A stretch of DNA of 64,000 nt from Saccharopolyspora spinosa NRRL 18395 (GTDB taxonomy: Bacteria; Actinomycetota; Actinomycetes; Mycobacteriales; Pseudonocardiaceae). The stretch covers positions 980,974 to 1,044,973 of the forward strand of contig NZ_GL877878.1 of assembly GCF_000194155.1 (NCBI RefSeq), given 5' to 3'. A program made the translations under genes and the position numbers. The notes under the pieces were generated by a model that searched no databases, was not told where the DNA came from, and worked only from the letters and a program-made list of their open reading frames with translations. Shown one piece after another: positions 25,548-33,122 of this stretch (position 1 is the first letter of the stretch; every line of letters starts with the position of its first letter).

Positions 25548-26308
25548 CGCGTCCTCGCCACGAATTCCGACACGCCGTCGTGGAACGACGGCTGGGCGAA
25601 CACCAGCGCACGCATGACGCTTCCCATCAGCAGGCCCTCGTCATACGAGGAGGTCTGCGCACTGCGGACGGTGGCCTTGCCGAGGGTGAGAGCGTGGCGC
25701 GGGCGCGAACCCATCCTTTTGACGAACTCGGCCACCTCGTCCTCGAATTCATCGTCGACGAAGACTTCAGTGACCAGGCCGAGCCTTCTGGCCTCGGTCG
25801 CGTCGATCTGAGTCCCGGTGGCGGAGAGCGCGAGAGTGGCCCGCGCGCCGATGGCGCGCACGAGTGGTGGGACGATCACCATCGGAAACGCACCGATGTT
25901 GATCTCAGGGCAGCCGAATTTGGCGGAGTGGGGTGCCAGCACGAGATCGCAAGCGGCCGCCAGACCGCAGCCGCCCCCGAGCGCCTTCCCCTCCACTACG
26001 GCCAGCACGAGACCGGGCACGCTCTCCAGTACCTGGAACAGGACGCGGAAGGACTCGGTAGCCTCATATTCGGACATGGCGTCGGTAGTCAGACTCGCGT
26101 GGAACTGCGCCAGATCGCCACCGGCGCTGAAGAAGCCACCTTCCCCGCGCAATACCACCACCGATGCCGCATGCACCTCACTCGTGCGCAGTGCCGTGGT
26201 CAACGCGTCGATCATGGCGTCGCTCAACGGATTGCGTCGCGCGGAGTCCCGGAGCATCACGTTCGCAACGTTGCCTTCGACCGTGACATCGACAAGCCCG
26301 TCACTCAT
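25544..26308 (-). CDS. Enoyl-CoA hydratase/isomerase family protein
   Basis: A 254-residue crotonase. The oxyanion-hole segments are [11 protein letters not shown] and [19 protein letters not shown], and [13 protein letters not shown] is the usual third motif with one of the catalytic acidic positions (Glu in CPEINIG). It hydrates an enoyl-CoA or isomerises a double bond. The start overlaps the AtuA gene end by eight bases and its end overlaps the acyltransferase gene. In this operon it is the hydration step after one of the acyl-CoA dehydrogenases. Confidence 0.88.
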   Translation of the reverse strand: MSDGLVDVTVEGNVANVMLRDSARRNPLSDAMIDALTTALRTSEVHAASVVVLRGEGGFFSAGGDLAQFHASLTTDAMSEYEATESFRVLFQVLESVPGLVLAVVEGKALGGGCGLAAACDLVLAPHSAKFGCPEINIGAFPMVIVPPLVRAIGARATLALSATGTQIDATEARRLGLVTEVFVDDEFEDEVAEFVKRMGSRPRHALTLGKATVRSAQTSSYDEGLLMGSVMRALVFAQPSFHDGVSEFVARTR

Positions 26309-27677
26309 CGGAGGTCACCGCCTCGACGCGGACCAGATCGTCCATCAACTCGCGCGGCACAAGTGAGGTCCACTCGCGCAGCACCTGGCTGACAACCGAA
26401 CCTCCGCGCAGTCCGCCCACGAACGGGTAGGAGTTGATCGCCAGCGGAGGCAGCAGCTTGGCGAACGCCCGTGCTGGAGCCTCCGTCTCGGTGTGCACCG
26501 CGATCCGCAGGACGACCTCGTTGATATCGCGCGCGGCTGGGACGGCGGCGACGCCGCCCAGAAGCGAGTTGACGCCGATGTACTCCACGTGCAGGTCGGT
26601 GACCGGGATCTGCTCGATCTCCAGCTGCTTGCGGACGATGTCCGCCGCACGTGCTGCTTTCTCCAGAGCGTATGGGGCGGAGAAGGGCAACGAGATCGAC
26701 GCCACGTAACCATCCGGGATCCCGGCGATGAGCTTCAGCGTCTCCGGCGCCGGCGCACCCTTGACGCCGGTTACCTGGACACGATCTGGCCCGATATCGG
26801 TCAGCTCCACCGAGGAGAAATCCGCGGTGACGTCCGGGGTGAGGTAACGCGCTGGATCATGAATCTCGTAGTACAGCTGCTCTTTGAGAGTGTCACGGCT
26901 GATCCGGCCGCCGGTGCCCTCGGGTTTGGTGATCACGACGTCCCGGCCGGTCACTTCGGCCACCGGGTAACCGATGTCCTCCAACCGCTCGACGTTCCAC
27001 CAGTCACCGCTGAAGTTTCCACCTGCGCCCTGGCCGCAGCATTCGAGCAGGTGCCCCACGAGGATCCCCCGGGCGACGTCGTCGCAGACCGCCGGGTTCA
27101 CGTCTCCGGTGTGGATGAGCGGAGCGAGAAACAGGGCCGTGTCGGTGACCCGACCGGTCACCACGGCATCCGGGTTCTCGGCCAGAGCCTGGAGCAGCGG
27201 GTCGGCGCCAAGGTAGACGTTGGCGAACAGGGGCTTCGTAGGCATGTCGGCGAATGCGTGACCGGTGTCCAGGTCACGCAGATCGACCCCGTCGGCGTGC
27301 CAATCGCCGAGGCGCTCCAGAACGTCGTCGCCGCTGACCGCCATCACCTTCGCGCCGGTGTGGCCACGCTTCGCGCATTCCCGGGCCACCGCCCGCGCGG
27401 CTGCCAGTGGGTTGAGGCCACCACCATTTGACAGCAAGGCCGCACCTCGGTCGGCGGCCAAGGGATGCAGGTCGGCGAACATGGCCGGCAGGTCCTTGGC
27501 GTAGCCAAGTTCCGGGTTCTTGGCACGGTCCTTCGCAAGGATGGCCAGTGTCAGCTCCGCAAGTGCGTCGAAGGCCATGTAGTCGACCTCTGTGGTTTCC
27601 AGCGCACGCCGGGCGGGGCGGGCGCTGTCGCCGTAGAACGCCTGGCCCGCGGCAAGGACGGTCGTACGCGTCGTCAT
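26301..27677 (-). CDS. AtuA-family protein (DUF1446)
   Basis: A 458-residue member of the acyclic terpene utilisation AtuA/DUF1446 family (PF07287). [60 protein letters not shown] and [23 protein letters not shown] are the conserved glycine-rich blocks. AtuA is needed for citronellol/geranyl-CoA degradation in Pseudomonas but its reaction is not firmly known; it may be a hydratase or work with its small partner. The next gene encodes the C-terminal-like partner and overlaps by four bases, so this is the split form of the protein. Its presence suggests a branched or terpenoid-like acyl-CoA. Confidence 0.85.
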   Translation of the reverse strand: MTTRTTVLAAGQAFYGDSARPARRALETTEVDYMAFDALAELTLAILAKDRAKNPELGYAKDLPAMFADLHPLAADRGAALLSNGGGLNPLAAARAVARECAKRGHTGAKVMAVSGDDVLERLGDWHADGVDLRDLDTGHAFADMPTKPLFANVYLGADPLLQALAENPDAVVTGRVTDTALFLAPLIHTGDVNPAVCDDVARGILVGHLLECCGQGAGGNFSGDWWNVERLEDIGYPVAEVTGRDVVITKPEGTGGRISRDTLKEQLYYEIHDPARYLTPDVTADFSSVELTDIGPDRVQVTGVKGAPAPETLKLIAGIPDGYVASISLPFSAPYALEKAARAADIVRKQLEIEQIPVTDLHVEYIGVNSLLGGVAAVPAARDINEVVLRIAVHTETEAPARAFAKLLPPLAINSYPFVGGLRGGSVVSQVLREWTSLVPRELMDDLVRVEAVTSDE

Positions 27678-28093
27678 CGGCGTGTCTCCTTCGGTCCGTA
27701 GTAAGTCGGCGAGGTCCGTGCGAGATCGTCTGGTACGCCGGTGATCGGCATGAGCAGGAGGGCCGCGGCCATCGACTTGCCGAGGTTGTCGCCCCGCAGG
27801 CTGCGTGAACCACCACCGCCGAGAGCCTCGTGGAGAACGAACTTCACCCCCCAGACATTGGGGAGCAGGTAGCGGTCCACCTTGCCTGACGCCAGTGGGG
27901 CCATGTGAGCGGCGACTCGCTCGACCGTGAGCCTGGGTTCCACGACGGCGTACAGCTCGGCCGTTGGAAGAAAGACCGTGATGTCGCAGACATCGTTCTT
28001 GTCGCCCGAGCGTGCCTGCGCCAGCCGGTGCAGGGGAATTCCGGAGTCAACGCCTGTGTTGAAAGCTGCCATGTCTGGAACTGTACGAAGCAT
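27674..28093 (-). CDS. AtuA C-terminal-domain-like small protein
   Basis: About 139 residues if ATG 28093 is used, 132 from ATG 28072; the codon at 28123 is TTG and lies across an operator repeat, so it is unlikely. [20 protein letters not shown] is the conserved ARSGDKG-like signature of the domain that is fused to AtuA in many proteins. [18 protein letters not shown] and [16 protein letters not shown] are the other conserved blocks. The stop overlaps the AtuA start by four bases, so the pair likely assembles. Function follows AtuA. An operator copy just upstream suggests an internal promoter here. Confidence 0.75.
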   Translation of the reverse strand: MLRTVPDMAAFNTGVDSGIPLHRLAQARSGDKNDVCDITVFLPTAELYAVVEPRLTVERVAAHMAPLASGKVDRYLLPNVWGVKFVLHEALGGGGSRSLRGDNLGKSMAAALLLMPITGVPDDLARTSPTYYGPKETRR

Positions 28094-28103
28094 CAGGTCA
28101 ACC

Positions 28104-28121
28104 GTCAACGGGTGTGTTGAC
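28104..28121. promoter_or_regulatory. Cluster operator, copy 3 (GTCAAC-N6-GTTGAC)
   Basis: A perfect GTCAAC-GGGTGT-GTTGAC inverted repeat covering the last codons of the DUF35 gene and ending 11 bases before the likely start of the AtuA-partner gene. It implies a second regulated promoter inside the long reverse operon. Another GTCAAC half-site lies just beside it (28097-28102). Confidence 0.7.
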
Positions 28122-28488
28122 AAAAGGTGATTGTTCGTCCGGCAGCGGTATCGGTCACCTCGAACGCCACTTCTTCACCTATAGCCGGAATCCGGGCACA
28201 TTCTGCGGCGAGCATCGGAATCCGTGCGTCCGGCGCTCCCATCGGAGTGATCAGCGCCGCCACATACGGCGTCCGGAGGCCCTCGACGGTGTCGACGGCC
28301 TGGACCACCTCGGTCCAGGTATGGACGTGTCCCACATTTCCGACCTCCAGCCAGATCACGTCTGACCCCCCGCACCGGCGGCACACCGGCCGCGGGTACC
28401 AATTCCATGTGGCGCAACGTGTGCAGCGAGGTAACCGGACGACACCGTCGTGCAGACCTTCGACCCATTCGCGCAACGCATCGCTCAT
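28105..28488 (-). CDS. Zn-ribbon OB-fold protein (DUF35, ChsH2-like)
   Basis: A 127-residue protein. The rubredoxin-like zinc ribbon is CTRCATWNWYPRPVCRRCGG (CxxC...CxxC), followed by an OB fold (GHVHTWTEVVQAVD, YVAALITPMG, EVAFEVTDT). DUF35 proteins pair with thiolase-like partners; in steroid side-chain degradation the DUF35 domain of ChsH2 holds the aldolase Ltp2. Here the thiolase-like gene ends four bases inside this one, so the two are co-translated and very likely form a complex. The OB fold would help bind the CoA substrate. Confidence 0.87.
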   Translation of the reverse strand: MSDALREWVEGLHDGVVRLPRCTRCATWNWYPRPVCRRCGGSDVIWLEVGNVGHVHTWTEVVQAVDTVEGLRTPYVAALITPMGAPDARIPMLAAECARIPAIGEEVAFEVTDTAAGRTITFCQHTR

Positions 28489-29669
28489 TCCCGGTTCTCC
28501 TGTCGTTCGAGGACGAGCGAGGTGTACTGACGCCCCGGGCCAGCGCCGACGAAAGCCAGTGCCGCGTCGCTCACCTGCCGCTGCCCAGCCTCATGGCGGA
28601 TCTGCTCCACCGCCTCGACCAGGTGATTGGCTCCGAGGAGGTAACCGTGAGCGAGCAGGCCTCCGTGGGTGTTCACCGGATGTCGCCCGCCTACCTCCAA
28701 CGCCCTGTCCGCGACATGACCGAGCGCTTGCCCCGGTTGGCAGAACCCAGCGCTTTCCAGCTGAAGCACCGTCGCAGGGGTGAAGCAGTCGTATAACTCG
28801 ACCACGTCGATATCTTGTGGTTTTAGACCGGCTTTGGTGAACGTACGGTCGCTCGCATCCCGGGCAGCAGCCAGTTCGGGCAGCCCGCTTTGGCTGTAGA
28901 ACGAGGCATCGTCGTACTCGTCCTGAGCCCACGCCCAGGCGCGCACTGCGGCGAGACCACCGCGGGCGGAGACCGCCGCCGCGTTGGATACGACGACCGC
29001 GGCCGCGCCGTCGCTGAGCAGGCAGCAATCGGCGCGCCGCAACGGCGTCGCGATCCAGGGGCTCCCGTCGTAGTCCGCTCTAGTCAGCGGCTTGGTCTGC
29101 TGGGCCGTTGGATGGAGCCGACCGTTGGCGCGAGCGGCCATCGCGACGGCGGAGAGAAGGTCAGTGACCTCGTCGTCTCGCAGGCCGTAGGTGTAGGCAT
29201 ACCGGCGGATCGCGGTCGCGAAGTACAGCGGGGGACCGGCGAACCCGGCAGGCCGCTCGATCGCCGACTTCGCGTCCATCGCCGCGTGGTAGTCGTTTGC
29301 ACCCGATCGCCGGCTACCCCAGTCGACCCCGAAGAAGGACACCACGTGATCGGCAACCCCGGCCTCCACCACGGCCGCAGCCACCCCGACGGCTTGCAGG
29401 ATGCCCGCGCCGGTCGGGCTCGAGGTAGCGGTCATCGCGAGTCCGCTCATCCCGGTGGCGGCGGCCACGTCGGCCACTTTCGCCATGCCAGGCGTGATCG
29501 ACGCTTCGGTGACCACTCCGCCCACCCGCGCCGCATCGATGTCTGCGTCCCGCAGCGCAGCGCAGACCGCCTCGGCGATCATGTCGAGCGCGGTGCGGCC
29601 GGACTGCCGGAGGGGCGCTACCGACCCGATTCCCGAGATGACGGCTGTGCGTGACCTCGCGCCGCTCAC
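28485..29669 (-). CDS. Thiolase-like lipid-transfer protein, probable Ltp2-type acyl-CoA aldolase
   Basis: A 394-residue thiolase fold starting at GTG 29669 (GTGA overlap with the cyclase stop). The nucleophilic Cys region of true thiolases is replaced by TATSSPTGAGILQ, with no Cys, so Claisen cleavage is unlikely. VVELYDCFTPATVLQLE carries the Tyr of the Ltp2 active site (YDxFT), and NTHGGLLAHGYLLGANH is the GGxxxxGHPxGA-like segment with the His. Ltp2 with a DUF35 partner cleaves a beta-hydroxyacyl-CoA by retro-aldol reaction, and a DUF35 gene follows at once. I infer a retro-aldolase of this cluster. Confidence 0.83.
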   Translation of the reverse strand: MSGARSRTAVISGIGSVAPLRQSGRTALDMIAEAVCAALRDADIDAARVGGVVTEASITPGMAKVADVAAATGMSGLAMTATSSPTGAGILQAVGVAAAVVEAGVADHVVSFFGVDWGSRRSGANDYHAAMDAKSAIERPAGFAGPPLYFATAIRRYAYTYGLRDDEVTDLLSAVAMAARANGRLHPTAQQTKPLTRADYDGSPWIATPLRRADCCLLSDGAAAVVVSNAAAVSARGGLAAVRAWAWAQDEYDDASFYSQSGLPELAAARDASDRTFTKAGLKPQDIDVVELYDCFTPATVLQLESAGFCQPGQALGHVADRALEVGGRHPVNTHGGLLAHGYLLGANHLVEAVEQIRHEAGQRQVSDAALAFVGAGPGRQYTSLVLERQENRE

Positions 29670-30517
29670 AGCACGGCCACCGGTGCCACTGGGCTGCCCA
29701 CGCCACCAACGATCGGCAGTGGTGACACGACTAGAAGGAACTCGTGCCGCCCCGATTCGGCGAGTTTCTCCAAATCGAGCAACTCCATGAAATGCACTCC
29801 TCGATCGCGCATCAACGCGATATGCAGGGGAACTTGAACCTCGTCGACTCCGGACGGAAATGGCTCCACCGCAATGTTGTCCGCGCCGACTAGGCTCACG
29901 CCCTGTTCGTCGAGCCATTCGGCGCATTCGGCACCGAGGCCGGGCCACGTGTCGGTGCTGGCGTGGCCCTCGCGCCAGCGGCGCAACCAGCCGGAACGGA
30001 TCAGCAACGCGTCGCCGGAACGCAGTGTGATCCCAACCGAGTTGAGCGCCACGGTCAGCTCGTCGATTCCGAAGACATCGCTGCCGGAGTTCGCGAAATC
30101 GAGGAAGACCCCACGCGTGACAATCGGGCCGGTCTTCTCGATGCCGCACCTACGGGCGCCGCGGCTGGTCACCTCGTTCGCAGAGAAGCCGTTCCACATC
30201 AGACCGTCCTGCCACACGTGCGACAGCGCGTCGAGATGCGTCGTGCCGTGGCAGGCCACAAACAGGTAATCGTCGCTGAAGCCGAAACCGCCCGTCTCGG
30301 CCTTCCCCGCAGCGTAATCTCCCCCGTCGCGAACCATCATGTGCAAGGGTGGCGTGCGCATGCCTGCAAATGGAACGGACTTCTCCGAGATCGGAATCGC
30401 CAGCGTTAGGGCGTTACCGTCTCGGACCGTCGCCACACCCCGCAACGTCGCCTCAGCGTCGATGCGGTTGAGTGCTCCCCGTTCGTCTTCCTGGCCCCAT
30501 GTTCCCCAGGAATTCAT
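29666..30517 (-). CDS. Cyclase-family metal-dependent hydrolase
   Basis: A 283-residue member of the cyclase/kynurenine formamidase-like family (PF04199). The metal-binding motif is ACHGTTHLDALSHVW (HxxxHxDxxxH) and DALLIRSGWLRRW with GADNIAVEP complete the fold. Family members hydrolyse amides, lactones or enol esters in the cytoplasm. Next to a possible Baeyer-Villiger enzyme it could open a lactone; that is inference. Its stop overlaps the start of the thiolase-like gene and it begins 24 bases after the CoA-transferase gene. Confidence 0.82.
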   Translation of the reverse strand: MNSWGTWGQEDERGALNRIDAEATLRGVATVRDGNALTLAIPISEKSVPFAGMRTPPLHMMVRDGGDYAAGKAETGGFGFSDDYLFVACHGTTHLDALSHVWQDGLMWNGFSANEVTSRGARRCGIEKTGPIVTRGVFLDFANSGSDVFGIDELTVALNSVGITLRSGDALLIRSGWLRRWREGHASTDTWPGLGAECAEWLDEQGVSLVGADNIAVEPFPSGVDEVQVPLHIALMRDRGVHFMELLDLEKLAESGRHEFLLVVSPLPIVGGVGSPVAPVAVL

Positions 30518-30541
30518 GACAGTTTTCTCCGATCTGTTGAC

Positions 30542-31681
30542 TCAGAAGATCTCGCGCAGCGGGCGTTCCCAGCCGGCGCTATTGCCTTCACGACGGACCA
30601 CGCCACGCTCGGTGACCACCGCAGTCACGAACCGGCCGGGAACCGAGACAGCCTCCACCGTCGCGCGCAAGGTCAAAGCGCCATCGCGATCCCTGGACGG
30701 AAGAGCCACGACACATTGGCCACAGCGACTTAGCGCTGCGCCCCGGGCGAGATCTGGAGCTCCGCCCAAACCGGAGACCAGCCTTGCGCCGGCCGTCTCG
30801 GAGTTAACGTTGCCCTCGGTGTCTACGTTCAGGGCACCCAGCACGGTGAACAGCCGGTCGTGCCGGCCCAGCCAAGCCGGATCATGGATCACAGTGGACG
30901 GAGAGAGCCGCACCCGTGGGTGTGTGGCGGCCCAGGCGACAAGGTCGCTGTCGCCCACCACTGACATGGCCTGGATCAAGGCATCGGGCAGGAGTGCACC
31001 GGCCGCATCGAGCCGCCTGGCCGCGTCGGTGAGCGCGCCCGTGACCAGAGTCAAGTCGTCTCTCTCCGCAAGGATCTCCGCCAATGCCTCGGCGACCCTG
31101 CCGACGCCAAGCGCCAGGTGCGCGCGGTCCGGTAGCAGTCCAGCGACATAGCCGGCTATCGCCGCGCTCACCGGATCGGGTTGGCCTGATAGTGCGGCGA
31201 ACGACGTGGCGGGTCCCGGCTGGACGCGGACGATGTCGTCGGTGCGCTCCGTCCAGGCACTGCCGGCCACAACTGGCGCGGTGGGGTGCTCTTCGATCAC
31301 CACTCGGCGCGCCCGGTTCACAGCCAGCTGCAAGTAGCCGTCGATCGCCACGAGATGACGTCGCCCGGCCTCGTCCTGCGCTCCGGTCGCGACCACCACG
31401 CCGTCCAGGTCGAGTCCACCGTCGAGCAGCAGACCGCAGATTTCGCGGTATGACAGACGCTCGTACGCCACCTCGCCCACAGCCCGCAGCCCCCGGCCAG
31501 GCACGAAGGAGGCGAACGACACGTGTGGAGATTCCACGACGGACCGAGGCAGAGGGGTGCGCCGCACACCCAAAAGCAGCCGCACCGGATCATCCGCGGT
31601 CGGCGGCCACCGGTGTAGGTAGCGCTCGATTCCAGCGGTCGGCTCCACTGCGCCCTCGGCGCACAGCACGACGCGTGTCAT
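30542..31681 (-). CDS. Acetyl-CoA hydrolase/CoA-transferase family protein
   Basis: A 379-residue CoA-transferase of the 4-hydroxybutyrate CoA-transferase type. AHLALGVGRVAEALAEILAE, ALNVDTEGNVNSETAGARL and GLGGAPDLARGAAL are the conserved CoA-binding and glutamate-loop segments. It would move CoA from acetyl-CoA or succinyl-CoA to a free acid of the pathway. ATG 31681 (MTRVVLCAEGAVEP) is preferred to an earlier frame start at 31726 because a purine-rich GGGGTAG precedes it. It heads the long reverse operon; two operator repeats lie 69-109 bases upstream. Confidence 0.8.
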   Translation of the reverse strand: MTRVVLCAEGAVEPTAGIERYLHRWPPTADDPVRLLLGVRRTPLPRSVVESPHVSFASFVPGRGLRAVGEVAYERLSYREICGLLLDGGLDLDGVVVATGAQDEAGRRHLVAIDGYLQLAVNRARRVVIEEHPTAPVVAGSAWTERTDDIVRVQPGPATSFAALSGQPDPVSAAIAGYVAGLLPDRAHLALGVGRVAEALAEILAERDDLTLVTGALTDAARRLDAAGALLPDALIQAMSVVGDSDLVAWAATHPRVRLSPSTVIHDPAWLGRHDRLFTVLGALNVDTEGNVNSETAGARLVSGLGGAPDLARGAALSRCGQCVVALPSRDRDGALTLRATVEAVSVPGRFVTAVVTERGVVRREGNSAGWERPLREIF

Positions 31682-31749
31682 GACTGCTACCCCGTTCCGA
31701 CGAGGGACGTTCTTGTCGAAGCCCAAGGTAGAGCGGCTAACAAACCGCC

Positions 31750-31767
31750 GTCAACAGGTGTGTTGAA
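31750..31767. promoter_or_regulatory. Cluster operator, copy 4 (GTCAAC-N6-GTTGAA)
   Basis: GTCAAC-AGGTGT-GTTGAA, one arm base off the perfect repeat, in the gap between the divergent CoA-transferase and PaaK-like genes. Its start is 23 bp from copy 5, about two helical turns. The AGGTGT centre resembles the GGGTGT of copy 3. Confidence 0.7.
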
Positions 31768-31772
31768 GAGTT

Positions 31773-31790
31773 TTCAACAAGAGTGTTGAC
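31773..31790. promoter_or_regulatory. Cluster operator, copy 5 (TTCAAC-N6-GTTGAC)
   Basis: TTCAAC-AAGAGT-GTTGAC, one arm base off the perfect repeat. With copy 4 it forms a double operator that can control both the reverse operon and the forward ligase-transporter run. Confidence 0.7.
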
Positions 31791-31885
31791 TGTCGTTTTG
31801 TGAGGTGCCTAACATGCACGCGACGGTTCACATCGCAACGGGGCGGCCGTGTCCACGGCGCCACCAGCCAGGAGGTTTCGCGGAT

Positions 31886-33085
31886 ATGGCTCACTCGAAT
31901 GAGGACACCATGTGCAGGGCCGTGGAGATGGCGCGGCTCGCCCTCACCACATCCGCATACGCCTCGGAGTGGCACCGTTCCGCGGCAGAGGTGACGGCAC
32001 AGACCTGGGAAACGATCCCGTTCCTGGACAAGGAGCGCCTGATCGCCTCGGTCACCGATGAGGATCCCTTCGGTGGTCGCCTTTCGGTCTCTTGCTCGGA
32101 GCTGGCGTGGATCTTCGCGGCCCCCGGCCCGGTCTACATGCCCTACACGGCCGGAGACATGGACCGAGTCGCAGCCGCATACGGCGCGGCACTCGGTTCA
32201 TGCGGCCTGGGAGACGAGGACATCGTCGACCAGACGCTGCTCTACAACTGGGTGATCGCAGCCAGCATGGTCGACCGTGGCCTGCGCTCGCTGGGCTGTG
32301 CCGTGGTTCCCGGCGGCCCAGGAGGTACCGAACAGCACGCCGACCACATCCGCCGCTCTGGAATCACGGGGATCGTGGCTATGCCCTCGTTTCTCGAGCA
32401 CCTGCTGGAAGTCCTGGGCGACCGGCCGCATCGGCTGAGGAAAGCGGTCATCATGGGCGAGCTACGGGACGCCGACGCTAAGACCCGAATCGAGGAGCGT
32501 TACGGCGTGTGGGCGCGCGAGTTCTACGGAGTCGGCGATGTCGGTGCCGTGGCCTACGAATGTGCACTGGGCCAGGGCATGCACCTGCGTCGAGATCTGC
32601 TGATTGAGTTCGTCGACCCAGCCACCGGAGGCATCAAGGAGCCGGCAAAGGGCGACCCGGCGGAGATCGTGGTCACCGATTTCGCTCGTAGGGCGATGCC
32701 GATCATCCGGCTGCGAAGCGGCGACCTGATCGATGAGCTGATCACGGACCCGTGCGCCTGCGGCAATCCGGCTCCCCGCATCCCGCGGATCATCGGACGT
32801 GCCAACGACATCACGAAGGTACGTGGCATGTTCATTATCCCGCAGCTTGTCACACGGACGCTGGGCCAGTTCGGTATCGAAGACGAACACTGCATCGTCA
32901 TCGACCGCACCGAAGGACGCGACCTCATCGAGGTCCTCATCGTGGGGGCTCATCGCGGCAACGTCCCGGTGGTCGCCGCTGCGGTGTCCGACGCCCTGCG
33001 GATCCGCTGCGACGTCCGCTTCGTCGACTCACTGCCATCCGGTTCCGGGCTTCTTCGCGACCGCAGAGCCTTCCAAAACCAATGA
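31886..33085 (+). CDS. PaaK-like adenylate-forming protein with degenerate P-loop
   Basis: A 399-residue relative of phenylacetate-CoA ligase. AREFYGVGDVGAVAYECALGQGM is the A5-type motif, DPCACGNPAPRIPRIIGRAND the cysteine-containing motif and hinge, and KVRGMFIIPQLVTRTL the start of the C-terminal domain. The glycine-rich ATP loop (SSGTTGxP) is replaced by AAPGPVYMPYTAGD, so normal adenylation may be impaired. AGGAGG lies ten bases before ATG 31886, which decides the start against the earlier in-frame ATG at 31805. It is first in the forward run and lies downstream of the double operator. Confidence 0.75.
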   Translation: MAHSNEDTMCRAVEMARLALTTSAYASEWHRSAAEVTAQTWETIPFLDKERLIASVTDEDPFGGRLSVSCSELAWIFAAPGPVYMPYTAGDMDRVAAAYGAALGSCGLGDEDIVDQTLLYNWVIAASMVDRGLRSLGCAVVPGGPGGTEQHADHIRRSGITGIVAMPSFLEHLLEVLGDRPHRLRKAVIMGELRDADAKTRIEERYGVWAREFYGVGDVGAVAYECALGQGMHLRRDLLIEFVDPATGGIKEPAKGDPAEIVVTDFARRAMPIIRLRSGDLIDELITDPCACGNPAPRIPRIIGRANDITKVRGMFIIPQLVTRTLGQFGIEDEHCIVIDRTEGRDLIEVLIVGAHRGNVPVVAAAVSDALRIRCDVRFVDSLPSGSGLLRDRRAFQNQ

Positions 33086-33122
33086 TTCCAGTGTCCACAT
33101 CAGACGAAAGGGCAGCTCAATC

